Source of the DNA: CAYOXM01 sp964407925
Lineage (GTDB): Bacteria; Patescibacteriota; Patescibacteriia; SG8-24
Assembly: GCA_964407925.1 (NCBI GenBank)
Contig: CAYOXM010000022.1
Location: 1-19,813, forward strand
DNA: 19,813 bases
Reading direction: 5' to 3'
Part shown: piece by piece, positions 1 to 7,216 of the stretch
How the letters are laid out: every line of letters begins with the position of its first letter
Numbering within the stretch: position 1 is the first letter of the stretch
Notes under the pieces: model-generated
What the model was told of the DNA's origin: nothing
Databases searched by the model: none
Seen by the model: only the letters and a program-made list of their open reading frames with translations
Translations under genes and position numbers: made by a program

Positions 1-211
1 GAACGTGCGGCCCGCGCTTCTCCCGACATCGGCCGCACCAGCGGTCGTCTTCGGCGAAACGGCGGCCGCAGTGGCACGCGGGCGCCTCGCCTTCGGTGTC
101 AATCGTCCCGCCGCAGCGGGGACAGAACGTCCAGTTAGACTGGAGCCGGAATCCGCAGCACGGACAGAACCCGAGGTCGTGGGGAATGGGGTTGTTTACG
201 ACGTCGCGCAT
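1..211 (-). CDS. Zinc-ribbon protein, 5' part (cut by window edge)
   Basis: An open frame of 70 codons begins with the ATG at 211 and runs off the window without a stop. The start is decided by a strong SD (AAGGAGG, 219-225 on the minus strand) seven bases upstream. The peptide carries four cysteine knuckles: CPCCG (residues 16-20), CPRCG (30-34), CHCG (46-49) and CGRC (59-62). This is the layout of two consecutive zinc ribbons. Such ribbons bind structural zinc and commonly mediate nucleic-acid or protein contacts; no enzymatic function can be read from this part. The gene sits directly downstream of a SAM-I riboswitch and terminator, so its expression should fall when S-adenosylmethionine is abundant. 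The rest of the protein and any co-transcribed genes lie outside the window, so it may be the N-terminal ribbon of a larger protein or a small stand-alone one. Confidence 0.82.
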   Translation of the reverse strand, partial: MRDVVNNPIPHDLGFCPCCGFRLQSNWTFCPRCGGTIDTEGEAPACHCGRRFAEDDRWCGRCREKRGPHV

Positions 212-257
212 GGAAGGACCTCCTTGTGACGCGGCATTGTCTCCTCGCGAAGACAAC

Positions 258-281
258 AAAAAAGCCGCGTGTATACGCGAC
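258..281 (-). terminator. Intrinsic terminator of the SAM riboswitch expression platform
   Basis: On the minus strand a GC-rich hairpin of about seven pairs (GTCGCGT/ACGCGGC with one G-T pair, 264-281) is followed directly by six T residues (258-263). It lies between the SAM-I aptamer and the zinc-ribbon start codon. The 3' strand of aptamer helix P1 (GATACG) can instead pair with CGTAT in the 5' arm and loop of the terminator. That gives the usual anti-terminator alternative, so ligand binding should favour termination (an OFF switch). Confidence 0.8.
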
Positions 282-291
282 GCATCCTTTT

Positions 292-398
292 CGTATCTGT
301 CCCCGCACCATGCGGAGACGGATTTCGCACCTTGCCTTTCGGTAGGTTGCGGGCAGGGCTTCGGGCCGATCCCTTAGCATCCCTGCGCTCTGGATACG
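292..398 (-). promoter_or_regulatory. SAM-I (S-box) riboswitch aptamer
   Basis: Read on the minus strand, the 107-nt element has the conserved SAM-I features in order. P1 is closed by CGTATC (393-398) and GATACG (292-297), a perfect six-pair helix. Then come AGAG in J1/2, a P2 arm closed by GCAGGG/CCCTGC with GGCCCGAAGCCC inside, the core GCAACC, a short P3 with a GAAA loop, the core AAGGTGC followed by GAAATCC, and a P4 helix GTCTCCGC/GCGGGGAC. This family binds S-adenosylmethionine. It is followed by an intrinsic terminator and then the zinc-ribbon gene, so it should attenuate transcription in response to SAM. No methionine or SAM pathway gene is visible in the window. Confidence 0.9.
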
Positions 399-408
399 TC
401 GTGGGGGG

Positions 409-438
409 AGCATAGCACGGCACAAGAGAACTTGGCAA
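409..438 (-). promoter_or_regulatory. Sigma70-type promoter of the riboswitch transcript
   Basis: On the minus strand, TTGCCA (433-438) and TATGCT (409-414) are separated by 18 bases, a good housekeeping promoter. Transcription would start near 402, just ahead of the riboswitch P1 helix. It lies back to back with the histidine kinase gene. Confidence 0.65.
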
Positions 439-470
439 TCATTCCGGATTCCGACGCAAATGCCCCGTCG

Positions 471-502
471 TTTTCCACAGCCGTGCAAAATCGTGATAGG
501 AT
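471..502 (+). promoter_or_regulatory. Putative promoter of the histidine kinase, overlapping a DnaA-box-like site
   Basis: An extended -10 (TGATAGGAT, 494-502) lies seven bases before the GTG at 510, with a weak -35 (TCCACA, 474-479) 17 bases upstream. The spacing would give a leaderless or nearly leaderless transcript beginning at the start codon. The -35 overlaps TTTTCCACA (471-479), which resembles a DnaA box (TTWTNCACA). Confidence 0.4.
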
Positions 503-509
503 TACCCGC

Positions 510-2324
510 GTGAAACGCCTCCCGAGAATCTCCACGTTGCTTCTCCTCTGCACGTTCCTCGTGACCGCGGTCACGACGAGCATTTTCATCGTCGCCTACG
601 GTCGGAACGCCATCATGCAGGAGAAGCGGCTCATCGAGGAGCGCGACAAGCTGTTCGCCAAGACGCTGGCGAGGAGCGTCGAGATTTTCATCCGAGGCAA
701 CGTCCAGACGGTCGAGACGCTCGCGGCTTCGGCATCGCTGTATCCGAACACCACGGAAGCCTTGGTTCCGCCCGTTGAAATTGCGACCGTCAATAACCCC
801 GACTTTTTCACCCTGCTTTTCGCGGACAAGGAGGGCGCAATCTATGCCGCGCACAATGTCCAAGGCGCGACGGACGCCGAGCGGCGTCTTGAGGGCATTC
901 ACATCGGCGAGCGTCAGTACTTCAAGGACGTGGTCGCGACGAGAAAAACGGTCGTCTCGGACGCCATCACGTCAAAGGTGAATCCCATCCCCACCATCGC
1001 CATAGCGTCGCCCATCTTCGACGAAAAGAAGGAGCTGGTCGGCGCGGCGGTCGGCGGGCTGTTTCTCGATCCGTTGTACCGGCTCGCGGAGGCGGCGCTC
1101 GGGAGCGAGTTCGCCGTTCCGGTCGTCGTGGACCGTCAGGGGCAAGTCATCGTGCATCCGAACAAGGCCTACGTGAAAGAACATAAGAATTTCGCCGGAT
1201 TCGAGCCCGCGAAGCGCGCGCTCGCCGGCGAAGAGGGGTTCCTGCCGTCGTTCCAGGACGCGGACGGCAAGATGCGCAGTGCCGCCTACGTCCCGATTCC
1301 CGAGCTCGGTTGGGGCGTGTGGATCGCCCAGGATGCCGATCAGTTCGCGCCCACCGAGCGGCGCGTGATGATTGCCGGCATCATCTGGGGATCGGCGACC
1401 CTTCTCGGCGTTTTCGTCATCTTCGCCCTGTTGTCGGGGCTCTTCTTCAAGCCGTTCGGCAGGGTGACCGATCAGGCGATATCGATCGTCGAGAGCAACG
1501 ATTTCGGTCGAAAAATCGATATGCTCGGCCCGTGGAACCTTCACGAGATAGCGAGCGTCACGGACACCTTCAATCTGCTGATTGCGAAAATCCGCAAGTC
1601 GTTCGAAGACCAGAAACAGAGCCTGACCGTCAAGACGAAGTTCCTCACTGTCGCGACGCACGCGTTCCGTACGCCTATCACCGTCTTGCAATGGACGCTG
1701 TCGTCGATGATGGCGAAAATAGACGCGTACAAGCCCGACCAGAGGGAGGAGATCCAGGACCTGTACGAGGGCACGCAGCGGCTCACGTTCGGATTCGAAA
1801 ACCTTTTCACGTCGCTCCAGATCCAGGAAAAGACGTCGCGTCTGGAACCCAAAGAAGTGAAACTCACGTCGCTCGTCGCCGAATGCATGGCGAAGTTGAA
1901 GCCCATCGTGGTGCGCCAGGGCATCGAGATGAGTCTCGAGGGCGGCGAACACGTCGCGGCGCTCGATGAGGGGAAAATCCGCCGGGTCATTGAGATCCTG
2001 CTGTCGAACGCGGTGTTCTATAACCGCAAGGGCGGTGACGTGACCGTTTCCGTGTCGCGCGACGACGGTCACGTGGTGGTCGTGGTGCGTGACTCGGGCA
2101 TCGGCATGACGGAGGACGAGATGGAGCACGCTTTCGAGCCGTTCTTCCGCGGCGAGGTGGCGGCGAAGAAGTATACCGACGGTACCGGCCTCGGCCTGTA
2201 CATAGCCAAGGCGTTCGTCGATTTGCATCGCGGATCAATTACTCTCCGCTCCAAGGAAGGTCGGGAGACCACGGTTACCGTCCGCTTACCGGTGGAGCTC
2301 ACTTTCAACGAGGGTCAGGCTTAA
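510..2324 (+). CDS. Membrane sensor histidine kinase with extracytoplasmic Cache domain
   Basis: This 604-residue protein (from GTG 510) should sense an external ligand and autophosphorylate a histidine. A membrane helix lies at residues 8-30. A roughly 250-residue extracytoplasmic region of double-Cache type follows, then a second helix (about 285-312) and a HAMP-like linker. The HisKA helix has phospho-acceptor His384 in the H-box HAFRTP. The HATPase domain has the N-box Asn500 (LLSNAVFYN), G1 DSGIGM (528-533), an F-box near FEPFF, and G2 GTGLGL (558-563). The residue after the histidine is Ala instead of the usual Glu/Asp. An upstream in-frame TTG at 432 was rejected because it adds 26 residues of non-membrane sequence and overlaps the opposing promoter. 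No response regulator is adjacent, so it is an orphan kinase here. Confidence 0.9.
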   Translation: MKRLPRISTLLLLCTFLVTAVTTSIFIVAYGRNAIMQEKRLIEERDKLFAKTLARSVEIFIRGNVQTVETLAASASLYPNTTEALVPPVEIATVNNPDFFTLLFADKEGAIYAAHNVQGATDAERRLEGIHIGERQYFKDVVATRKTVVSDAITSKVNPIPTIAIASPIFDEKKELVGAAVGGLFLDPLYRLAEAALGSEFAVPVVVDRQGQVIVHPNKAYVKEHKNFAGFEPAKRALAGEEGFLPSFQDADGKMRSAAYVPIPELGWGVWIAQDADQFAPTERRVMIAGIIWGSATLLGVFVIFALLSGLFFKPFGRVTDQAISIVESNDFGRKIDMLGPWNLHEIASVTDTFNLLIAKIRKSFEDQKQSLTVKTKFLTVATHAFRTPITVLQWTLSSMMAKIDAYKPDQREEIQDLYEGTQRLTFGFENLFTSLQIQEKTSRLEPKEVKLTSLVAECMAKLKPIVVRQGIEMSLEGGEHVAALDEGKIRRVIEILLSNAVFYNRKGGDVTVSVSRDDGHVVVVVRDSGIGMTEDEMEHAFEPFFRGEVAAKKYTDGTGLGLYIAKAFVDLHRGSITLRSKEGRETTVTVRLPVELTFNEGQA

Positions 2325-2379
2325 TGGACTGGATTCCCCCTCCGGGGACTACTTTTCTGAAAACTTCTGAATGTCGGTC

Positions 2380-2420
2380 GCCGGCTCGGGGGCAGGAATG
2401 ACAAGGGGACCGGCTTTTTT
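2380..2420 (+). terminator. Possible terminator after the histidine kinase
   Basis: A GCCGG/CCGGC pairing (2380-2384 with 2410-2414) is followed by six T residues (2415-2420). The loop is about 25 bases, longer than usual. A smaller hairpin closer to the stop codon (TCCCC/GGGGA, 2335-2348, followed by CTACTTTT) is an alternative. The region 2325-2446 otherwise shows nothing recognisable. Confidence 0.35.
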
Positions 2421-2446
2421 AAAGCTAAAAAGTGCATATCTCCGCA

Positions 2447-2475
2447 TTGCGGTAAGGCGGAAATAAGCGTAAACT
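2447..2475 (+). promoter_or_regulatory. Promoter of the polysaccharide cluster
   Basis: TTGCGG (2447-2452) and TAAACT (2470-2475) are spaced by exactly 17 bases. Transcription would begin near 2482, leaving a leader of about a dozen bases with no SD. The -10 and following bases (TAAACTGACC) are identical to those of the priA promoter and nearly identical to those of lexA. Confidence 0.6.
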
Positions 2476-2493
2476 GACCTTCGATATCGATGT

Positions 2494-3960
2494 ATGTCTG
2501 AAGGTCGGGTCGCGAAGAACACCGCCTATCTCGTCGGCGCGTTCGTGGGACAGAAAATCCTGTCCTTCGTCTATTTCACGTTGGCCGCGCGGGCCGTCGG
2601 GCTCGACGGGGCGGGGAAGTACGTTGCCGCGACGGCGTTCACGACGATTTTCTCGGTGTTCGTCGACCTGGGGCTCGCGAACGTGCTCGTCCGAGAAGTC
2701 GCCAAGTTCCCCGACAAGGCGGAGGAGCTCCTCGCGAACGTCCTCGGCATCAAGTCCGTTCTCGCCGTCGGCGCGGTCGTCGCCGCGACCGTCGTGGCGC
2801 GGCTCCTCGGCTACCACGGCGACACGCTCACCATGATCGGCATCGCCTCGGCGGTGATGGTGCTCGATTCCATCCATCTCGTCTTCTACGCCGTGATGCG
2901 CGGGTTTCAGGACCTGCGCTGGGAGGCGGTCGGCGTCGTGACCGGCCAGCTCGTCACCATCGTCTCGGGCGCGATTTTCCTTTTCGGCCTGCACCTGCCG
3001 CTCCCGTTCCTCATCGTCGCGCTTCTCCTCGGCTCCACGTGGAACGTCATCTGGTCGGCCTGGTCGGTGACCCGCCGTTTCCCGGTGCGCCTGTCGCTCA
3101 AGTGGGACCGCACCATCGTCGGCTTCCTCGCCTCCGTCGCTGTACCGTTCGCGCTCGCCGGCGTGTTCTCTCGCGTCTATTCGTACCTTGACTCCGTGAT
3201 GCTGTCGCGCCTCGCGACCGATGCCGAAGTCGGCGCGTACGGCGTCGCCTACAAGCTCGCCTTCGCCTTCCAGTTCCTGCCGATGTCGTTCGCCGCCGCG
3301 GTGTACCCGGCGATGAGCGAGTACTACGTCTCGGACCGCAAGAAGCTCGGGACGGTGTTCGCCGCGTCCATCAAGTACCTGCTCCTCATCGTCGTGCCGC
3401 TCGCGTGCGGCGTCGCGGTACTAGCCGAACCCATCATCGCCGCGCTCTACGGCCCATCGTTCGCCGCCGCGGCCGGGCCGCTGCAGGTGCTCATCTTTTC
3501 GCTCATCTTCGCGTTTTTATACTGGCCGGGCGGATCGCTCCTGAACGCCTGTGACCGTCAGTCGCAGAACACCGGCGTCATGTTCGCAACGATGGCATCG
3601 AACCTCGCGCTGAATGTCTTCCTCATCCCGCGCTATGGCGCGATGGGGGCCGCCTTCGCCGCGCTCGCGGGGAACGTCATCCTGTGGGGGAGCTCGGCGG
3701 TGCTCGCGGGACGGCTCGCGGTGTATGACCGTGGCGCTCTGCTGCGGACCGCGCTTTCCATCGCGTTCGCCGGCTCGTTCATGACCGTCACGCTCTACCT
3801 GCTCCGTCCTTACACGCATTTCGCGTTGCTCATCCCCGTGGGTGCGGCGGTCTACGCCTCGGTGCTCGTCGGCGTCGGCGGCATCACGACGGGGGAGATT
3901 CGCGACCTTGCGAACGTCTTCCTGCGCCGCGGGAAGAAGATTTCCGACATCGTCGCCTGA
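2494..3960 (+). CDS. Oligosaccharide flippase (Wzx/MurJ-like, MOP superfamily)
   Basis: This 488-residue, very hydrophobic protein should move lipid-linked sugar units from the cytoplasmic to the outer face of the membrane. It has about 12-14 membrane helices. The N-terminus (VAKNTAYLVGAFVGQKILSF, then YFTLAARAVGLDGAGKY) is the typical opening of the polysaccharide-synthesis flippase family. A conserved AYGVAYKLAFAFQFLPMSF stretch lies in the middle, and the length is usual for the family. The ATG at 2494 fits the promoter at 2447-2475, although no SD precedes it. It opens a run of six same-strand genes with glycosyltransferases immediately downstream (3-bp gap to the next gene), which supports a role in surface-glycan export. 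The transported glycan cannot be deduced. Confidence 0.88.
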   Translation: MSEGRVAKNTAYLVGAFVGQKILSFVYFTLAARAVGLDGAGKYVAATAFTTIFSVFVDLGLANVLVREVAKFPDKAEELLANVLGIKSVLAVGAVVAATVVARLLGYHGDTLTMIGIASAVMVLDSIHLVFYAVMRGFQDLRWEAVGVVTGQLVTIVSGAIFLFGLHLPLPFLIVALLLGSTWNVIWSAWSVTRRFPVRLSLKWDRTIVGFLASVAVPFALAGVFSRVYSYLDSVMLSRLATDAEVGAYGVAYKLAFAFQFLPMSFAAAVYPAMSEYYVSDRKKLGTVFAASIKYLLLIVVPLACGVAVLAEPIIAALYGPSFAAAAGPLQVLIFSLIFAFLYWPGGSLLNACDRQSQNTGVMFATMASNLALNVFLIPRYGAMGAAFAALAGNVILWGSSAVLAGRLAVYDRGALLRTALSIAFAGSFMTVTLYLLRPYTHFALLIPVGAAVYASVLVGVGGITTGEIRDLANVFLRRGKKISDIVA

Positions 3961-3963
3961 CCT

Positions 3964-5121
3964 ATGAAATCCGTCGCGCTCGTCACGCTCGAGTATCCTC
4001 CACAGGTCGGCGGCATCGCCACCTACCTTTCGCGACTCGCGGAGTGTTTTCCGCACGGGACGGTGCACGTGCTGGCGTCAGAGGACCGCAGGCGCGAAAA
4101 AGAGACGCACCTGTACGACGTGAGTTCCGAAATCCCGATTTACCGTCGCGGCCTGATCGGCAGGTTCATCCGTCCGCGCTGGCTTCCCGCGCTGTACTGG
4201 GCCGACTGGCTGTGGCGCAAGGAGAAGCCGTCGCTCTTCCTCGTGAGCCACCTCCTTCCGATGGGGACGGTCGCGCGCATCATGAAGAAGCGGCGCGGCG
4301 TGCCGTATGCCGTCATCGTGCACGGCATGGATGTCGCGCTCGCGATGGAGGCGGGCGGGAAGAAGCTCGCGGAAGCCAAGCTCGTGCTCGCGGAGGCGAA
4401 GCTCGTCGTCGCGAACAGCGCGTACACTGCGGGACTCGTTTCCGGCCTCGGCGTGCCGAAGGAGCGGCTCGTCATCGTCCGCCCGTCACCGCATTTTTCT
4501 CCAGACGTCGTCGTGCCCGCGGAGAAGTCAGCGGAACTGCGCACGCGGTTCGGCATCGCGTTCGACGACTTCCTCGTGCTCACGGCCGGACGGCTCGTGG
4601 CGCGCAAGGGGTTCGCGACGGCGATCGAGGCTGCCGCCATCCTGAAAGAGCGGGGGATTCATGACGTGAAGCTGCTCGTCGTCGGCGACGGTCCGGAGCG
4701 GAAGGCGCTCGAAAAGCTGGCGCGCGACAAAAAAGTGACCGACAGGGTACGGTTCGCCGGCAGCCTCCCCGACGCGGACATGCCCGCGGCGTTCGCGGCC
4801 TGCGAGACGTTCGCCATGGCGCCGAAGAGCGCGGGAGCGGACGTGGAGGGATTCGGCATCGTGTATCTGGAGGCGGGCGCCCTCGGCAAGCCGGTCATCG
4901 GATCGCGCGCGGGCGGCGTGCCCGACGCGGTCCTCGACGGCAAGACCGGCCTCCTCGTGGAGCCGGGGAACGCGAAGGAGCTCGCGGACGCCATCGACCG
5001 GCTGCGGACCGACCAGACGCTCCGGGAGCGGCTCGGGGTCGAGGGTCAGCGCCGCGTGCGTGAGGAGTTCGGCTGGAAACGGCAGGCGCGGCCGCTCATC
5101 GAGGCGCTTTTGAACGACTGA
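3964..5121 (+). CDS. Glycosyltransferase family 4 (GT-B fold)
   Basis: This 385-residue enzyme transfers a sugar from a nucleotide-sugar donor to a growing glycan. It has the two-Rossmann GT-B layout. The N-terminal half begins ALVTLEYPPQVGGIATYL with the glycine-rich acceptor-side loop at residues 16-17. The C-terminal donor domain starts near residue 200 (FLVLTAGRLVARKGF). The retaining-enzyme EX7E motif is present as E295 and E303 (EGFGIVYLE), followed by GKPVIGSRAGGVPD. It starts three bases after the flippase stop codon and ends one base before the next gene, so it is almost certainly in the same operon. There is no SD. The donor sugar and linkage cannot be told from sequence alone. Confidence 0.92.
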   Translation: MKSVALVTLEYPPQVGGIATYLSRLAECFPHGTVHVLASEDRRREKETHLYDVSSEIPIYRRGLIGRFIRPRWLPALYWADWLWRKEKPSLFLVSHLLPMGTVARIMKKRRGVPYAVIVHGMDVALAMEAGGKKLAEAKLVLAEAKLVVANSAYTAGLVSGLGVPKERLVIVRPSPHFSPDVVVPAEKSAELRTRFGIAFDDFLVLTAGRLVARKGFATAIEAAAILKERGIHDVKLLVVGDGPERKALEKLARDKKVTDRVRFAGSLPDADMPAAFAACETFAMAPKSAGADVEGFGIVYLEAGALGKPVIGSRAGGVPDAVLDGKTGLLVEPGNAKELADAIDRLRTDQTLRERLGVEGQRRVREEFGWKRQARPLIEALLND

Positions 5122-5122
5122 T

Positions 5123-5830
5123 ATGGCCGAACCGACCATCAGCATCGTCATTCCCACCTACCAACACGCCGGAGAGCTCCCCCTGTGCCTGGAGAGCATC
5201 TTCGCGCAAGACCGGAAGGACTACGAGGTCATCGTCGTGAACGACGGTTCGACCGACAACACGCTCGAGGTGCTGAAGCCGTTCGAGGGGCGCGTGACGG
5301 TCATCACGCAGGAGAACAGGGGAGGCAATGCGGCAAGGAACCGCGGCTGGCAGGAGGCGAAGGGGAAGTACGTCCTCTTCTGCGACGCCGACGTCATCAT
5401 GCGGCCGGACATGCTGTCGCAAATGGTCGCCGCGCTCGAGCGGAACTCGGGCGCGTCGTACGCGTATTCGTCCTTCAAGTTCGGCTGGAAGAAGTTCAAG
5501 CTCTGGCCGTTTGACGGGGACAAATTGCGCCGGCTCAATTACATCCATACCACCTCGCTCATCCGTCGGGAGCATTTCCCCGGGTTCGACGAGAAGATCC
5601 GTCGGCTCCAGGACTGGGACCTGTGGCTCACGATGCTCGAGCGGGGGAACGTCGGCGTGTGGATTCCCGAATTCCTGTTCCAGTGCCTGCCGCACAAGGG
5701 CGGCATCAGCCTGTGGGTACCGGGAATCTTCTACCGCATCCCGTGGCGGGCGTTCGGCATCCGCATCGCGACGGTCGAGAAGTTCCACGAGGCGCGACGC
5801 ATTATGGTGGAAAAGCATAAGCTGCCCTGA
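5123..5830 (+). CDS. Glycosyltransferase family 2 (GT-A fold)
   Basis: This 235-residue inverting-type glycosyltransferase is probably cytoplasmic or membrane-peripheral. It opens with ISIVIPTYQHAGELPLCLES, followed by VNDGSTDNT (D41 in the nucleotide-binding loop). The metal-binding DxD motif is D88-A-D90 (FCDADV). The acceptor-side motif QDWD lies at 163-166, equivalent to the ED/EDxD motif that carries the catalytic base. At 235 residues it is a compact single-domain member without membrane helices. It begins one base after the preceding glycosyltransferase stop and is followed two bases later by an EamA-type transporter. It probably adds one sugar to the same glycan; the specificity is unknown. 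Confidence 0.9.
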   Translation: MAEPTISIVIPTYQHAGELPLCLESIFAQDRKDYEVIVVNDGSTDNTLEVLKPFEGRVTVITQENRGGNAARNRGWQEAKGKYVLFCDADVIMRPDMLSQMVAALERNSGASYAYSSFKFGWKKFKLWPFDGDKLRRLNYIHTTSLIRREHFPGFDEKIRRLQDWDLWLTMLERGNVGVWIPEFLFQCLPHKGGISLWVPGIFYRIPWRAFGIRIATVEKFHEARRIMVEKHKLP

Positions 5831-5832
5831 CT

Positions 5833-6264
5833 ATGTGGTTCGCCCTCGCGTTCTCCGCGGCGATGCTGTGGGGACTCACCTACGCCGTGAGCGGACGGCT
5901 TCTCAAGGACATCTCCGTGCCGACCCTGCTCTTCCTGTCCTCGGCGGTGTCGACCGTCGCCATGTTTGCCTACGCGGTCGTCACGAAGCGGCTCGGCGGC
6001 GACCTGCGCACGCTCGCCTCGTCGCGGTATCTCCTGTCGCTCATGGTCGCGAGCATCGCGGCGTATCTCCTCGCGAACGTGGCGATCAGCCATTCCATCG
6101 CCGGCAAGAACGCGACGCTCGCGGCGATCATCGAAATCGCGTATCCGCTCTCGACCGCGCTCGCCGCGTGGCTGCTCTTCGGCGAGAAACAGTTCACCGC
6201 GGCGACGCTCGCCGGCGGCCTGCTCATCGTCGCGGGATCGGCCGTCATCGTGACGGCGAAATAA
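5833..6264 (+). CDS. Half-size EamA/DMT-family membrane transporter
   Basis: A 143-residue protein with five predicted membrane segments (about residues 2-20, 27-50, 66-88, 93-117, 121-141). The C-terminal half, from IEIAYPLSTALAAWLLFGEK onward, matches the end of an EamA repeat. Ordinary EamA transporters have two such repeats and ten helices; this is a single repeat, as in small DMT proteins that act as dimers. Known half-size members include ArnE/ArnF, which flip undecaprenyl-phosphate-linked aminoarabinose. Its place inside a glycan cluster makes a similar role in moving a lipid-linked sugar plausible, but that is inference. It starts two bases after the GT2 stop codon and is followed by a REP-like pair. 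Confidence 0.8.
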   Translation: MWFALAFSAAMLWGLTYAVSGRLLKDISVPTLLFLSSAVSTVAMFAYAVVTKRLGGDLRTLASSRYLLSLMVASIAAYLLANVAISHSIAGKNATLAAIIEIAYPLSTALAAWLLFGEKQFTAATLAGGLLIVAGSAVIVTAK

Positions 6265-6268
6265 AATT

Positions 6269-6327
6269 GTAGCCGCAGGGCTTGCCCTGCTTCACCCAAG
6301 GTGATGCGCGGCAAGCCGCGCGGCTAC
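6269..6327. repeat. REP-like palindromic pair A
   Basis: Two 27-base units in inverted orientation (6269-6295 and 6301-6327) are separated by five bases. The first starts GTAGCCGC and contains the hairpin GCAGGGC-TT-GCCCTGC. The second ends GCGGCTAC and contains GCGCGGC-AA-GCCGCGC. The outer eight bases of the pair are perfect complements. A GTAG foot followed by a hairpin is the signature of REP elements mobilised by RAYT transposases. The pair separates the EamA gene from the next glycosyltransferase. Confidence 0.85.
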
Positions 6328-6345
6328 AGTTGACATCAAATATCC

Positions 6346-7212
6346 ATGGACGTCTCCGTCGTCATCGTCAATTGGAAGGTGAAGGACCTGCTCCGCCGGT
6401 GCCTTGCTTCGCTGTGGCGGGAGACGAAGGGCGTGTCGTTCGAGGCGCTCGTCGTCGACAACGATTCGCGCGACGGGAGCGTCGAGATGATCGCGAGGGA
6501 GTTTCCCGAGGCGACGCTCCTCGCGAATAACCGCAACGTCGGGTTCGCGGCAGGCAACAACCCGGCCATCGCCCGCGCTAGGGGGGAGTTCGTGCTCCTG
6601 CTGAACCCCGACACCGAACTCACCGAGGACACGCTCGCGAAGTTGGTCGCGTTCATGCGACAGAACCCGCACGTCGCGCTCCTCGGGCCGCGGCTCGTCG
6701 GCGGGGACGGTAAGCTGCAGCCGTCCGTACGGCGGTTTCCGACGTTCGCGTCGCAGGCGCTCATCATGCTGAAGCTGCATCACGCCTTTCCACGGCTTGG
6801 CGCGCTCCGGCAGTATTTCGCCGCGGATTTCGACTATGCGAAGGCGGCATCGGTCGATCAGGTGATGGGCGCGGCGTTCCTCATTCGTCGGACGCTCCTC
6901 GAGGAGATCGGCCTTTTGGACGAGCGGTTCTTCATCTGGTTCGAGGAGGTCGATTTCTGCAAGCGCGCCAAGGACGCGGGGTTCCAGGTGTGGTATTCTC
7001 CCGCGGCCACGGTCCTGCACCACGGGGGAGAGTCGTTCAGCCAGGAATTCGGCCCCAAGAAGCAGGGGTATTTCAACGACAGCCTGCGGAAGTACTTCTT
7101 GAAGCATCACGGCGTCCTCCCGTGGCTCGGCCTGACGGTGCTGCATCCGATATCCATGGCGCTCGCCTGGTGGGTGTCGTGGTCGAAGCGGAAGCCGCAC
7201 GGAACGCGATAG
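6346..7212 (+). CDS. Glycosyltransferase family 2, WbbL/rhamnosyltransferase-like
   Basis: This 288-residue protein resembles the WbbL group of GT2 enzymes, which often add rhamnose or another deoxysugar to a lipid-linked acceptor. Visible features are VSVVIVNWKVKDLLRRCL at the start, VVDNDSRDGS (residues 37-46), NNRNVGFAAGNN (61-72), a DxD-equivalent NPDT (87-90), GAAFLIRR (176-182), and the acceptor-side FEEVDFCKRAKDAGF with E200-E201-V-D203. The C-terminus has a hydrophobic stretch (about residues 256-275) that may dip into the membrane. It follows REP pair A by 18 bases and precedes the ligase-like gene by four. The sugar specificity is a family-level guess only. Confidence 0.88.
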   Translation: MDVSVVIVNWKVKDLLRRCLASLWRETKGVSFEALVVDNDSRDGSVEMIAREFPEATLLANNRNVGFAAGNNPAIARARGEFVLLLNPDTELTEDTLAKLVAFMRQNPHVALLGPRLVGGDGKLQPSVRRFPTFASQALIMLKLHHAFPRLGALRQYFAADFDYAKAASVDQVMGAAFLIRRTLLEEIGLLDERFFIWFEEVDFCKRAKDAGFQVWYSPAATVLHHGGESFSQEFGPKKQGYFNDSLRKYFLKHHGVLPWLGLTVLHPISMALAWWVSWSKRKPHGTR

Positions 7213-7216
7213 CCTT

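Noticed and set aside
432..509. N-terminal extension of the histidine kinase from a TTG at 432 (or GTG at 483)
   Set aside because: It would overlap the -35 of the opposing riboswitch promoter and add polar residues before the first membrane helix. The GTG at 510 fits the -10 at 497-502.
972..2228. Long minus-strand open frames opposite the kinase and other genes
   Set aside because: They are by-products of high GC content: low complexity, rich in Arg/His/Asp, no recognisable motifs, and fully overlapped by recognised genes.
6330..6335. Perfect -35-like TTGACA just before the GT2 gene at 6346
   Set aside because: No -10 at the right distance. A start from it would lie inside the gene.
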